In this document: positions 1 to 8,330 of the stretch, in pieces | How the letters are laid out: the number at the start of each line of letters is the position of its first letter | Position numbering within the stretch: position 1 is the stretch's first letter | Assembly: GCA_001709035.1 (NCBI GenBank) | Contig: LVKA01000008.1 | Span: 496,001-560,000 of the forward strand | Reading direction: 5' to 3' | Length of the DNA stretch: 64,000 bases | Source of the DNA: Candidatus Thiodiazotropha endoloripes | GTDB lineage: Bacteria; Pseudomonadota; Gammaproteobacteria; Chromatiales; Chromatiaceae | Notes under the pieces: model-generated | Seen by the model: the letters and a program-made list of their open reading frames with translations, nothing else | Told to the model about the DNA's origin: nothing | The model's database searches: none | Program-made: the position numbers and the translations under genes

Positions 1-108
1 CAGGTATTCACAGGGCAGGGCAAAGTGGGCGCCGTCATCGAAGGCGATATCGAGAAAGCGGCTCTGTTGATGGACTTTGATATCCACCGGACGGGGTTTA
101 GAACTCAT
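1..108 (-). CDS. DUF971 family protein, N-terminal part only
   Basis: The first 36 codons of a leftward gene run off the window edge. The translation starts MSSKPRPVDI and contains FDDGAHFALPCEYL, the pattern that opens DUF971 domains, the small domain also found at the N-terminus of gamma-butyrobetaine hydroxylase. Stand-alone DUF971 proteins are usually about 100-130 residues and their role is poorly known; some neighbour iron-sulfur or heme genes. Here the start lies about 160 bp from the 3' end of hemH on the same strand. The ATG (complement of 106-108) is the only plausible start. The C-terminal part cannot be seen. Confidence 0.7.
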   Translation of the reverse strand, partial: MSSKPRPVDIKVHQQSRFLDIAFDDGAHFALPCEYL

Positions 109-265
109 GTTGATATAAGATCCTGAGTTGTATGTTTTTGACTGCAATCGCTCTTTCGACCGCTCTGATTCCTGGGAGAGCGTCTTGTGTGCGGAGTGCT
201 ATCGATTGTTTTGAGATCGTCACCGACAGATAGTTTCAAGGATTTGTCTGCATCCCGCTGAACAC

Positions 266-1327
266 TCAGTCACTGCTGGTTGATACCGGGGGAAGTGGAT
301 TGGCCTCCGGCCAGCCCAAGGCGTGACGGTGGATCAGATTGGCGAACATTTCGATATGTTTCGGATCATCATTCAGGGCCGGGATATAGCGGTATTCCGC
401 ACCGCCACCTTGAAGAAAATAGTCCCGGTTCTCCACTCCGATCTCCTCCAGGGTTTCCAGGCAGTCGGTGGCAAAAGCGGGGCAGACGACCTGCACGCTT
501 TTGATCCCCTCGGCCGCCCACTGTTTGAGGGTCTCATCGGTGTAGGGTTTGACCCACTCCTGAGCACCGAAGCGGGATTGGAAGGCGAGCAGCCATTGCT
601 CCTCGTTCAGTCCCAACCTGTCGACCACGGCCTGAGCCGTGGCCCGGCATTGATCCGGATAGGGATCCCCTGCCTCATAGTAGTCTTTAGGAATGCCATG
701 GAAAGAGAACAGCAGTTTGTCCGCGCCTCCGTGGGTCATCCGGTAGTCGGCGATCTGGCTGCTCAGGGCATCGATATAGTCCGACTCGTGGTGATAGCGT
801 TGAATGAATCTGACCTCGGGTATCCAGCGCCACTGTTGCAGTTCGGCGGTGACCGCATCGAAGATCGAGGCGGTGGTGGTTGCCGAGTATTGGGGATAGA
901 GGGGCAATACCAGCAGCCGCTGAATATTCTGCTCACGCAACTGTTTCAGGGTGTCGGCGATTGATGGATTGCCATAACGCATCGCCAGAGCGACACTCAC
1001 CTGGCCGGTAAATCTGTGATCGATCGCTTGCTCGATGGCATCCCGCTGCTGTTTTGAAATCACCAGCAGCGGCGATCCCTCGTCGGTCCAGATCGAGGCA
1101 TAGGCCTTGGCAGAGCGCTTGGGTCTGACCCGCAGGATGATGCCGTGGAGAATGATCCGCCAGATCAGTTTCGGAATCGATACAATCCTCGGATCGCTGA
1201 GGAACTCCGCCAGATAGCGTCGTACCGCGCTGGTGGTCGGGGCGTCCGCTGTGCCTAAGTTGATCAGTAGAATAGCCAGTCCGCCATCCGGCATCGAGAG
1301 TTGTTGTTTTTGATTCAGGTATTTCAT
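266..1327 (-). CDS. hemH: ferrochelatase
   Basis: A 353-residue protein of normal length for bacterial ferrochelatase, which inserts Fe2+ into protoporphyrin IX in the last step of protoheme synthesis. Visible family signatures are LLINLGTADAP near residue 20, the SFHGIP motif with the metal-binding/catalytic His at about residue 210, and VCPAFATDCLETLEEI at 281-296 with the conserved Glu residues. There is no Cys cluster at the C-terminus, as is common in gammaproteobacteria. The gene follows an unknown 306-codon gene by 11 bp on the same strand, so the two are probably cotranscribed. Confidence 0.95.
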   Translation of the reverse strand: MKYLNQKQQLSMPDGGLAILLINLGTADAPTTSAVRRYLAEFLSDPRIVSIPKLIWRIILHGIILRVRPKRSAKAYASIWTDEGSPLLVISKQQRDAIEQAIDHRFTGQVSVALAMRYGNPSIADTLKQLREQNIQRLLVLPLYPQYSATTTASIFDAVTAELQQWRWIPEVRFIQRYHHESDYIDALSSQIADYRMTHGGADKLLFSFHGIPKDYYEAGDPYPDQCRATAQAVVDRLGLNEEQWLLAFQSRFGAQEWVKPYTDETLKQWAAEGIKSVQVVCPAFATDCLETLEEIGVENRDYFLQGGGAEYRYIPALNDDPKHIEMFANLIHRHALGWPEANPLPPVSTSSD

Positions 1328-1338
1328 GGTGTTCAGGG

Positions 1339-2259
1339 TCAGTTCCGGTTGGCTGAGCGAATTCTTGCTTCAACCCGTGCCCGTTTCAACAGGTCTTTAT
1401 TGTGTATTTCCGGATAGAGGGGCCAGAAGCGGTCCATCTTTACCGGTTGTTTCACCGCCAATTGTTCCAGCCTTTCGCGACAGCCGCCACTTATATAAGA
1501 GAGCATCAGTAGCTGTGGCGCCTTCCAGGTGATGTAATCTTCGATCAATGGGGCGGTATCCGCATCATAGCCCGCTTCGGCAAGCAGTAGAGCGGGAAAT
1601 TCGAGATGCCGCGGCTGACTTTCCTGATACGGCATCATCTCGTTCTCCTCGTTCCGATAGTACCAGGCTGTGCAGGATTCGGATCCGGCTCTGTGCCGAA
1701 CCTCAGCCTCAAGTATCGAGGCGTGTACCCTGGGGTTGTCACCGTCATGGTTGGGCCGATCCCGTTGATTCAAATGAGACGAGATGAAACTGAAATCGTC
1801 GGGTTCTGTCGCGATCCATTTGGCTGGTCGGTCGTTGAGTGCCATTTCGTTTTCTGTGCGACAGCTCTGCAGCAGTGCCAGCGGTTGCTGATCGGTTTCA
1901 TCCAGCAGCCACTGTTCATAGCGGTCAGCCATCGGGAATGGCAGCTGGCCCAGTACGGGTTGCAGAGATTCGATGAGCCTGTCGCTGGCGGCGATCATGG
2001 TGCGGATGTCGAACAAGGGATTGACGGGCACCTGTTGGAGACCGCTGGTTTCGGACCAGAGCCCAAAGGTGAAATATTGCTGGGCGCCCAGCGGAGTGTT
2101 GGCCCACAGTCCCTGGGGGGAATCGCTGAGTACCTGGATCTCCCAAACCTGGCCGTTGGCGCTGAGCGCACGAGCGGCATCAAGCTGGAAGACCTGCAGT
2201 AAACCATTAAACGGGTTGAGTCGCCGGATACTGAATGCGTTGTTCTGAACCTCTTGCAT
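1339..2259 (-). CDS. conserved hypothetical protein upstream of hemH
   Basis: About 306 residues, no signal peptide and no membrane segment; Trp, Gln and acidic residues are common. I do not recognise a family. The ATG at the complement of 2257-2259 is preferred over an adjacent in-frame GTG. No strong ribosome-binding site is visible. The gene ends 11 bp before hemH, so it is probably the first gene of a two-gene operon. Two conserved-looking blocks stand out: the start (SIRRLNPFNGLLQVFQLD) and the C-terminal stretch (WKAPQLLMLSYISGGCRERL), which has a Cys. A role in heme metabolism is only suggested by position. Confidence 0.7.
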   Translation of the reverse strand: MQEVQNNAFSIRRLNPFNGLLQVFQLDAARALSANGQVWEIQVLSDSPQGLWANTPLGAQQYFTFGLWSETSGLQQVPVNPLFDIRTMIAASDRLIESLQPVLGQLPFPMADRYEQWLLDETDQQPLALLQSCRTENEMALNDRPAKWIATEPDDFSFISSHLNQRDRPNHDGDNPRVHASILEAEVRHRAGSESCTAWYYRNEENEMMPYQESQPRHLEFPALLLAEAGYDADTAPLIEDYITWKAPQLLMLSYISGGCRERLEQLAVKQPVKMDRFWPLYPEIHNKDLLKRARVEARIRSANRN

Positions 2260-2331
2260 CACTACAGCCTATCAGCAGGTTAACCGCCAATAAACGCCAA
2301 TCACCGCAAAATGCCGCAAATCACCTTTGCC

Positions 2332-2500
2332 CTAGGTCCGGTTAACACGAATCCAATGCGCCTTGTTGCGCCAGAAAAAGCGACAATTAAGGTACGAGGA
2401 GCGTAGTTTGGTTATTGCAAATGAGTGACGAGTAACAGTTCGTGGCACTTATTCAGGCGCAATCCCCCACAACGATACAAAAGAGGCGGCTGGGTCGAAT
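2332..2500 (-). repeat. MITE-like dispersed repeat, copy 1 (degenerate)
   Basis: Begins with ctaggtccggttaacacg, close to the terminal inverted repeat of the intact element at 23512-23782. It then follows the reverse complement of that element through gaaaaagcg, gcgtagtttggttattgcaaatgag and ttcaggcgcaa to a gcggctggg segment. The far end is lost, so this is a truncated, diverged copy. No coding capacity. Confidence 0.75.
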
Positions 2501-2552
2501 GGCACTTATCTTACGTGCCAAGACACGCATCGCATCTAATAGATCAAAGGGT

Positions 2553-2619
2553 TTTGGTGGGGCATGGCCCCACCCTACGGTTGAATTCAGAGTGTAGGGT
2601 GGGGCCATGCCCCACCAAA
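2553..2619. repeat. 26-bp perfect inverted repeat
   Basis: Arms 2553-2578 and 2594-2619 are perfect reverse complements over 26 bp around a 15-bp centre. Each arm also contains the internal palindrome gggcatggccc. Such GC-rich palindromes are typical of REP-like or MITE ends. There is no T-tract, so a simple intrinsic terminator is unlikely. It lies in the 480-bp gap between the hemH operon and the 3' end of pckG, just after MITE copy 1. No gene is seen in the rest of 2260-2739. Confidence 0.8.
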
Positions 2620-2739
2620 TACGGGTTAAGTTAGTGCCATTCGCGGCTATTCTCGCGATCGTAGCCTACCGCATCAGAAATGGTGTGGCGCCGGTGACTG
2701 TGAGTAAGCCCCATGCATCCCTGATCGATGCTTATCGGT

Positions 2740-4599
2740 TTAATCGCAGCTGGCGGAGAGGTCCCAGTATTTTGGCGAGTGGTACAAGCGTGCCAGTTGC
2801 AGCTCCCGCTCCAGCTCCATCTCCCTGGGCAGGTGGTCGCCAAAACGGGTGAACAGCTCTTCCTGGTCAACGGTCTCGTGGCGCGCGATCTCCCGGTCGA
2901 TATTCATGATTTCAAAAAAGTCGGCCTTATTGAAATCGAGCCCTTCCCAGTTGATCGCTGCATGGGAGGGAACCCAGCCGAGTGGACTCTCCACCGCATG
3001 GCCGATGCCGTTGCAGCGATCCACCACCCACTTCAGCACACGCATGTTTTCACTGAATCCCGGCCAGATGAAACGACCTTGTTCATCCTTGCGAAACCAG
3101 TTCACGCGGAAGATGGCGGGTGGTGTGGCAACATTCTTTCGACCGATTCGCAGCCAGTGCTTGAGGTATTCCGCCATGTTGTAGCCGCAGAACGGCAGCA
3201 TCGCCATCGGATCGCGTCGCATCGAGGCCTGATTGATCGAGGCGGCGGTAGCCTCCGAGCCCATGGTAGCCGCCATATAGACCCCGTGTTCCCAGTTGTA
3301 GCTCTGAAACACCAATGGAAAGTTGTGGCTGACTCGACCGCCAAACAGAAACGCGGTGATCGGTACACCGTCCGGATTCTCCCATTCAGGATCGATCGAT
3401 GGACAGGCTGAGGCTGGTGCGGTAAAGCGTGCGTTCGGGTGAGCCGCTGGGCGACCGCAACCGATCACCCAATCATCACCGCGCCAGTCGATCATGTGTT
3501 CCGGGGGATTCTCGGTCAATCCCTCCCACCAGATGTCGCCATCATCGGTCAGGGCACAGTTGGTGAAGATGCAGTTCTCCTGCAAGGCGGCGAGCGCATT
3601 GGGGTTGGATGATTGATTGGTTCCCGGGGCGACGCCGAACAGACCGTATTCAGGATTGATGGCGTAAAACTTACCATCTTCAGGGTTGGGCTTTATCCAG
3701 GCAATGTCGTCACCGATGGTAGTGACCTTCCAATCCTCAAAGCCTTTGGGCGACTTGAGCATGGCGAAGTTGGTTTTACCGCAGGCGCTGGGGAAGGCGG
3801 CGGCCACAAAGAACTTCTTCTTCTCGGGTGTCTCCACACCCATGATCAGCATATGCTCGGCAAGCCAGCCCTCATCCCGGCCCATCACCGAAGCGATGCG
3901 CAGGGCAAAACACTTCTTGCCCAACAGGGCGTTACCGCCATAGCCGCTGCCGAAGGACCAGATCTCCCGCGATTCGGGGAAATGGGTAATGTACTTGTCC
4001 TCGATATTCCCCGCGCAGGGCCAGGGGACATCCACTTCACCCGGCGCCAGCGGGGCACCGACCGAATGTACGCAGGGTACGAATGCACCATCGTCCCCGA
4101 GTACATCGAGTACCGCTTGCCCCATCCGGGTCATGATGCGCTGACTTACTGCCACATAGGGTGAGTCGGAGATTTCGACGCCGATGTGGGCGATATGGGA
4201 ACCGAGTGGCCCCATGCTGAATGGGATCACATACAGGGTCCGGCCCCGCATGCAATCCTTGAACAATCCCTTGAGGATCTTTTTCATCTTTTTCGGACCC
4301 ATCCAGTTATTGGTCGGACCGGCATCCTCTTCTTTCTCTGAGCAGATATAGGTGCGTTCCTCAACGCGGGCCACATCGCTTGGATGGGAGCGGGCCAGAT
4401 AACTGTTGGGTCGCTTTTCAGGATTGAGGCGGATAAAAGTACCGCCTTTCACCATCTCATCGCACAATCGGTCGTACTCTTCCTGTGAGCCGTCACACCA
4501 GTAGATCTGGTCCGGATTACAGAGCTGGGCGATCTCATCAACCCAATTTAATAGTTTTTGATTGCTTGTGCGCGAAGCGCCATCATGTTTTCTGGTCAT
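2740..4599 (-). CDS. pckG: phosphoenolpyruvate carboxykinase (GTP)
   Basis: 619 residues, the usual length of GTP-dependent PEPCK, which interconverts oxaloacetate and phosphoenolpyruvate plus CO2. The kinase P-loop [12 protein letters not shown] lies at about 269-280 and contains the active-site Cys characteristic of the GTP class. The C-terminal half has [12 protein letters not shown] and the FLFGGR loop. Family knowledge places it in gluconeogenesis or in C4/C3 exchange. The same window carries a MaeB malic enzyme, the other C4-to-C3 route. It is divergent from nth across 383 bp, and its 3' end faces a repeat-rich gap. Confidence 0.96.
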   Translation of the reverse strand: MTRKHDGASRTSNQKLLNWVDEIAQLCNPDQIYWCDGSQEEYDRLCDEMVKGGTFIRLNPEKRPNSYLARSHPSDVARVEERTYICSEKEEDAGPTNNWMGPKKMKKILKGLFKDCMRGRTLYVIPFSMGPLGSHIAHIGVEISDSPYVAVSQRIMTRMGQAVLDVLGDDGAFVPCVHSVGAPLAPGEVDVPWPCAGNIEDKYITHFPESREIWSFGSGYGGNALLGKKCFALRIASVMGRDEGWLAEHMLIMGVETPEKKKFFVAAAFPSACGKTNFAMLKSPKGFEDWKVTTIGDDIAWIKPNPEDGKFYAINPEYGLFGVAPGTNQSSNPNALAALQENCIFTNCALTDDGDIWWEGLTENPPEHMIDWRGDDWVIGCGRPAAHPNARFTAPASACPSIDPEWENPDGVPITAFLFGGRVSHNFPLVFQSYNWEHGVYMAATMGSEATAASINQASMRRDPMAMLPFCGYNMAEYLKHWLRIGRKNVATPPAIFRVNWFRKDEQGRFIWPGFSENMRVLKWVVDRCNGIGHAVESPLGWVPSHAAINWEGLDFNKADFFEIMNIDREIARHETVDQEELFTRFGDHLPREMELERELQLARLYHSPKYWDLSASCD

Positions 4600-4982
4600 G
4601 GTGATTGTCCAACACAGATTTTCGTGTGTTTACGAGTCGTTAACTGTCCAGGCTTTTGGCCTTATTGCGATACAGACAGGGGGTGGATCTGCATCGGGTG
4701 ATGAAGCAGGTTTTCCAGTATAGGAAACCAACAAGAAATCCGCTATCCACGTATAAATATAATTTATAGGATTTGATTATTTCGGTTATCGAAGGTTCCG
4801 GCTTGGTTGGATGTCGGTTGACAGGGAGCGAAATTTCAGGGTCTTTGGGTGTTTCATTTCAGCATTCTGCCCCTTACCGGGCATCAAGCATGCCCCGAAA
4901 CCGTCCGATTCAGTCGCCGGGTTAATAATGGCCCCGATTTGATCTAGAATGGCGCGGGTCCACCAGCCGCCTAACCTGCTTC
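4600..4982. promoter_or_regulatory. divergent pckG/nth intergenic region
   Basis: 383 bp between two divergent starts, so it should hold the promoters of both genes. An AT-rich stretch at about 4740-4775 (ataaatataatttatagg) is the best candidate for core promoter elements. No clear repeat or operator was found. No coding sequence. Confidence 0.4.
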
Positions 4983-5615
4983 ATGAATAAACAAAAACGC
5001 CAGGCCATCTTTGAACGACTTCAAGCGGCCGATCCCAATCCCACTACGGAACTCAATTACCAATCCCCTTTCGAACTCTTAGTGGCGGTCATCCTCTCGG
5101 CGCAAGCGACCGACAAGGGGGTGAACAAGGCGACCGATAAGCTGTTTCCGGTGGCCAATACCCCACAGAAAATCTACGATCTTGGGCTCGAGGGATTGAA
5201 GCAGTACATCAAGACCATTGGTTTGTTCAACAACAAAGCGAAGAATATTATCGAGACCTGTCGTATCCTGATGGAGACCCATGGGGGAGAGGTGCCGCAA
5301 CAGCGTAAGGCGCTCGAAGCGCTGCCCGGTGTGGGAAGGAAGACCGCCAATGTGGTTCTTAACACGGCGTTCGGTCATCCGACCATGGCGGTGGATACCC
5401 ATATATTCAGGGTATCGAACCGAACCCGGATTGCCCCTGGCAAGACACCGCTGGAGGTGGAGAAGAAACTGCTGCGCTTTACACCTGAGGTTTTTTTACA
5501 GGATGCGCACCACTGGCTGATTCTACACGGGCGTTATACCTGTGTGGCGCGTAAGCCGAGATGTGGAAGCTGTGTGATTGAAGATCTGTGTGAATATAAA
5601 GAGAAGACGGAATAG
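4983..5615 (+). CDS. nth: endonuclease III (DNA glycosylase/AP lyase)
   Basis: 210 residues, matching E. coli Nth in size. It removes oxidised pyrimidines and cleaves at abasic sites in base-excision repair. The helix-hairpin-helix LPGVGRKTANVVL carries the catalytic Lys at residue 120, and the catalytic Asp is at 138 in VDTHIFRVSNR. The C-terminus has the [4Fe-4S] loop C-X6-C-X2-C-X5-C (CVARKPRCGSCVIEDLC). It is first in a rightward run with three small genes. Confidence 0.97.
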   Translation: MNKQKRQAIFERLQAADPNPTTELNYQSPFELLVAVILSAQATDKGVNKATDKLFPVANTPQKIYDLGLEGLKQYIKTIGLFNNKAKNIIETCRILMETHGGEVPQQRKALEALPGVGRKTANVVLNTAFGHPTMAVDTHIFRVSNRTRIAPGKTPLEVEKKLLRFTPEVFLQDAHHWLILHGRYTCVARKPRCGSCVIEDLCEYKEKTE

Positions 5616-5648
5616 AGATTGGTCAGTCGACCAACAAAGGAGCCTAAA

Positions 5649-6101
5649 ATGAAAACCCTAACGATCCTGCTGGTAAGTCTGTTTTTTACTTCTGGTCTGG
5701 CCCGGGCGGATGGCGGTTTGGTGACCCTGCCCAGTCAGTTCATCTTCGAGGAGACGGTCAATCGTTTTGTGGCCGCTGTGGAGGGGGCTGGACTGAAGGT
5801 GTTCAGCAAAATCGATCATAGTGCTGGGGCGGAAAAGGTTGGTCAATCCCTGCGTCCCACCCTGTTGATCATCTTTGGCAGCCCAAAAGTGGGTACGGCC
5901 CTGATGACCAGCGATCAGCGGGCCGGTATCGATCTGCCGATGAAGGCGCTGGTGTGGGAGGACGATCAAGCCAAGGTCTGGCTGGGTTACAACCATCCTG
6001 ACAAACTGTTTGACCGGTTCGCCATCAACGACCGGGAAAAGGTTAGAAGGAAAGTCACCGGCGCCTTGCAGAAGTTTGCCAAGAAAGCCACTCAACCCTA
6101 G
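5649..6101 (+). CDS. secreted DUF302 domain protein
   Basis: 150 residues starting MKTLTILLVSLFFTSGLARA, a typical Sec signal peptide, so the mature protein is expected in the periplasm. The ATG at 5649 is chosen because AAAGGAG lies 7 bp upstream; the longer in-frame start at 5619 lacks one. The rest matches the DUF302 pattern: an alternating strand fold with KVFSKIDHSAGA, PTLLIIFGSPKVGTALM and LPMKALVWED. DUF302 proteins are widespread and have no settled function. It follows nth by about 30 bp. Confidence 0.85.
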   Translation: MKTLTILLVSLFFTSGLARADGGLVTLPSQFIFEETVNRFVAAVEGAGLKVFSKIDHSAGAEKVGQSLRPTLLIIFGSPKVGTALMTSDQRAGIDLPMKALVWEDDQAKVWLGYNHPDKLFDRFAINDREKVRRKVTGALQKFAKKATQP

Positions 6102-6108
6102 AAATCTG

Positions 6109-6540
6109 ATGTTTAGTAACGATCGCAACCAGCTGCGCCAGGTCTTTTTCGAGGCCTGGCGAAAGTACTCTGCAGGGGATGCCCTGCAACCTCTGGAAGA
6201 GATGGTCGCGACGGTGATCCGGCAACATCCGGAGTACCACGGATTGCTGAACGATCGGGAGCAGGGACTCGACCGGGACTATCTGCCGGAGGGTGGTGAG
6301 ACCAACCCCTTTCTGCACATGGCCATGCATCTCACCTTGATCGAACAGGTCTCCACGGATCGTCCGCCCGGTATCAGTGGTTTATATCAAAGGTTCTGTC
6401 AGCGCAAAGGGGATGCCCATGAAGCCGAACACCAACTGATGGAGTGTCTGGGGCGTATTCTCTGGGAAGCCCAGGTTGAGAATAGAATGCCGGACGAACA
6501 GGCCTATTTTGATTGTGTCAAACGTCTGATCGAATCATGA
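6109..6540 (+). CDS. DUF1841 family protein
   Basis: 143 residues with the DUF1841 signature NPFLHMAMHLTLIEQVSTDRPPGI around residues 65-88. The ATG at 6109 gives the normal family length; the longer reading frame upstream overlaps the DUF302 gene and is not needed. The family is almost confined to beta- and gammaproteobacteria, is cytosolic and has no known activity. It follows the DUF302 gene by 7 bp and overlaps the next gene by 4 bp (ATGA), so these are one transcription unit. Confidence 0.88.
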   Translation: MFSNDRNQLRQVFFEAWRKYSAGDALQPLEEMVATVIRQHPEYHGLLNDREQGLDRDYLPEGGETNPFLHMAMHLTLIEQVSTDRPPGISGLYQRFCQRKGDAHEAEHQLMECLGRILWEAQVENRMPDEQAYFDCVKRLIES

Positions 6541-6734
6541 GTACACAGCAGAACTTCAGCAACTGCACCCTCTGCCGGGTTATGCGCGGTTTGGCGTTTG
6601 GCGGCATCGGTGCGGCGCTTGGTGGCTATGGTGCGCTGTTTTTCGGGGTTGATAGAAACGAGGCCGTTTACTATGCATTGTTTGGGGCATTCGCGTTAAC
6701 AGTCTTTATTTTACGTAAGCGAAAACAGGATTAG
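6537..6734 (+). CDS. small membrane protein with CxxC motif
   Basis: 65 residues, starting at the ATG that overlaps the stop of the DUF1841 gene (ATGA). After a short polar head with CTLC there are two hydrophobic segments (about 17-35 and 41-58), then a basic tail RKRKQD. It looks like a two-helix inner-membrane protein with a cytoplasmic Arg/Lys-rich end. No family recognised. Its translational coupling supports it as a real gene. Confidence 0.65.
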   Translation: MSTQQNFSNCTLCRVMRGLAFGGIGAALGGYGALFFGVDRNEAVYYALFGAFALTVFILRKRKQD

Positions 6735-6968
6735 GCTGTTACTGTTAACAGGCCCGATTCTGATCCGTGGTTGCAGTGAGTATCGGTCCGTAGCGTGAGG
6801 AAGTGAGTATGCCATCCGCTTGGTTTCACTCATTCCTCAAACGAGGCTCTTTCATAAGCACACTTCGTGGATTGATCCGCATTCGCCGGGATGACAAAGG
6901 TAATACCATCAGACCCTGTTTGGTACTAACGATGGCTGGAGTCCATTTATGGCCAATGGCTGTCTGTG
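6735..6968. other. intergenic gap between convergent genes
   Basis: 234 bp between the small membrane protein gene and the 3' end of xseA. It holds a 10-bp palindrome ctgttaacag at 6742-6751. No strong terminator hairpin with a T-tract and no gene is seen. Confidence 0.4.
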
Positions 6969-8330
6969 TTACTGATTTTTCTTCACCACCTGACAGACAA
7001 GACTTCCTTTATGCAGTCTGGCCTGCAATTCATCCCCAAGCTCAACTTGAGCGGCATCGGTGATGATGGCATGGGTCGTCGGATTGCTGACAATCGCATA
7101 ACCCCGTCCGAGGGTGTTCAGCGGACTCAGATTGTGCAGATCCCGGCCAAGCTGTGTGAAGCGGGTCTGTTCCCGGGTCAGGCGCAGCGTCACGGCCCGA
7201 TGCAGTCGTTGTTCCAGATTTGTGGTTTGTTGAATCAGCCGCTTGAGTCGCTGTTCCGGCGTCTGCCTGGCCAGGCGGGTGTCAAGCCGATCGACACGCT
7301 GGTGCTTTTGCAACAGATTGAAATGAAACTGACGTGACAGACGGTCGGATAGTTCATCCAAGCGCTGAGCCTGTTGTTGCAAACGTCTTTTCGGGTGTTG
7401 GATTTGCAGACGTTTGACCAGCGCAGAGAAGTGCTGTTGTAGCCGTTGCAGCCGTTGCTGCTGGTTTTGCTGCAAGCGTCTGGTGACAGCATGCAGACGC
7501 TGTTGCCACTCCAATTGATCCGGGGTGACCAGCTCGGCCGCCGCCGAGGGTGTGGCAGCCCGTCGGTCCGCTACAAAGTCGGCGATGGTGAAATCGATTT
7601 CGTGGCCGATGCCGGTTACCACCGGGATGCCGGCCTCATGGATGGCCCTGGCAACCTGCTCTTCATTAAACGCCTGCAGATCCTCCAGGGAGCCGCCACC
7701 CCGGCTTAAGATCAACAGGTCGCACTCCTGGCGCTGCTCAGCCAGCTTCAGCATCTGAACAATCTGTCTTGCTGCATCCTCACCCTGTACCTGGACCGGA
7801 TAGATAATCACCGGCAGGGCGGGAAAACGACGCTTCAGCACGGACAGCAGATCCCTCACGGCAGCGCCGGTCGGTGAGGTGATCAGGCCAAGCTGTTTGG
7901 GTGGTACGGGGATTGGTTTTTTTCGCTCAGTGTCGAACAGACCTTCCGCTGCCAGCTTCTGTTTCAATTGTTCGAAGGCGAAACGCAACGCCCCTTCACC
8001 GGCCGGCTCCATATGCTCGGCAATCAACTGAAACTCGCCCCGCGCCTCATACAGGCTGACCTTGGCGCGGATCAACACCTGCTGCCCGTTTTCAGGTCGA
8101 AAGCGCAGTCGTTGCCGTTTCATACGGAACATGGCGCAACGCACCTGGGCCGCTTCATCCTTGAGGCTGAAGTAGATATGACCGGAGGCGGGTTGGGCCA
8201 GGTTGGAGATCTCTCCACTGACCCAGAGGAGCGGGAAACTGGCTTCCAGTATTGCACGGGTCTCCCGTACCAGTCGGGAAACGGAGAAGATCTCTCTGGC
8301 ACTGTTATTGGCAGGGGGTTGCTGATTCAA
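6969..8330 (-). CDS. xseA: exodeoxyribonuclease VII large subunit
   Basis: 453 residues. XseA with several XseB subunits degrades single-stranded DNA. The N-terminal OB-fold (FSVSRLVRETRAILE, then SGEISNLAQPASGHIYFSLKD) is followed by the catalytic domain (GLITSPTGAAVRDLL, LSRGGGSLEDLQAFNEE, GIGHEIDFTIADFVAD) and a long Gln/Arg/Leu-rich coiled coil at about 270-400. The start is a TTG at the complement of 8328-8330 that overlaps the stop of the upstream GGDEF-EAL gene by 4 bp; no ATG lies before the conserved N-terminus. xseB is not next to it. Confidence 0.95.
   Translation of the reverse strand: MNQQPPANNSAREIFSVSRLVRETRAILEASFPLLWVSGEISNLAQPASGHIYFSLKDEAAQVRCAMFRMKRQRLRFRPENGQQVLIRAKVSLYEARGEFQLIAEHMEPAGEGALRFAFEQLKQKLAAEGLFDTERKKPIPVPPKQLGLITSPTGAAVRDLLSVLKRRFPALPVIIYPVQVQGEDAARQIVQMLKLAEQRQECDLLILSRGGGSLEDLQAFNEEQVARAIHEAGIPVVTGIGHEIDFTIADFVADRRAATPSAAAELVTPDQLEWQQRLHAVTRRLQQNQQQRLQRLQQHFSALVKRLQIQHPKRRLQQQAQRLDELSDRLSRQFHFNLLQKHQRVDRLDTRLARQTPEQRLKRLIQQTTNLEQRLHRAVTLRLTREQTRFTQLGRDLHNLSPLNTLGRGYAIVSNPTTHAIITDAAQVELGDELQARLHKGSLVCQVVKKNQ

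Noticed and set aside
323..964. Long open frame opposite hemH
   Set aside because: Pure antisense of a well-supported ferrochelatase; no start site or family.
6742..6751. Palindrome ctgttaacag as an operator
   Set aside because: Short, after the end of convergent genes, no regulator nearby.
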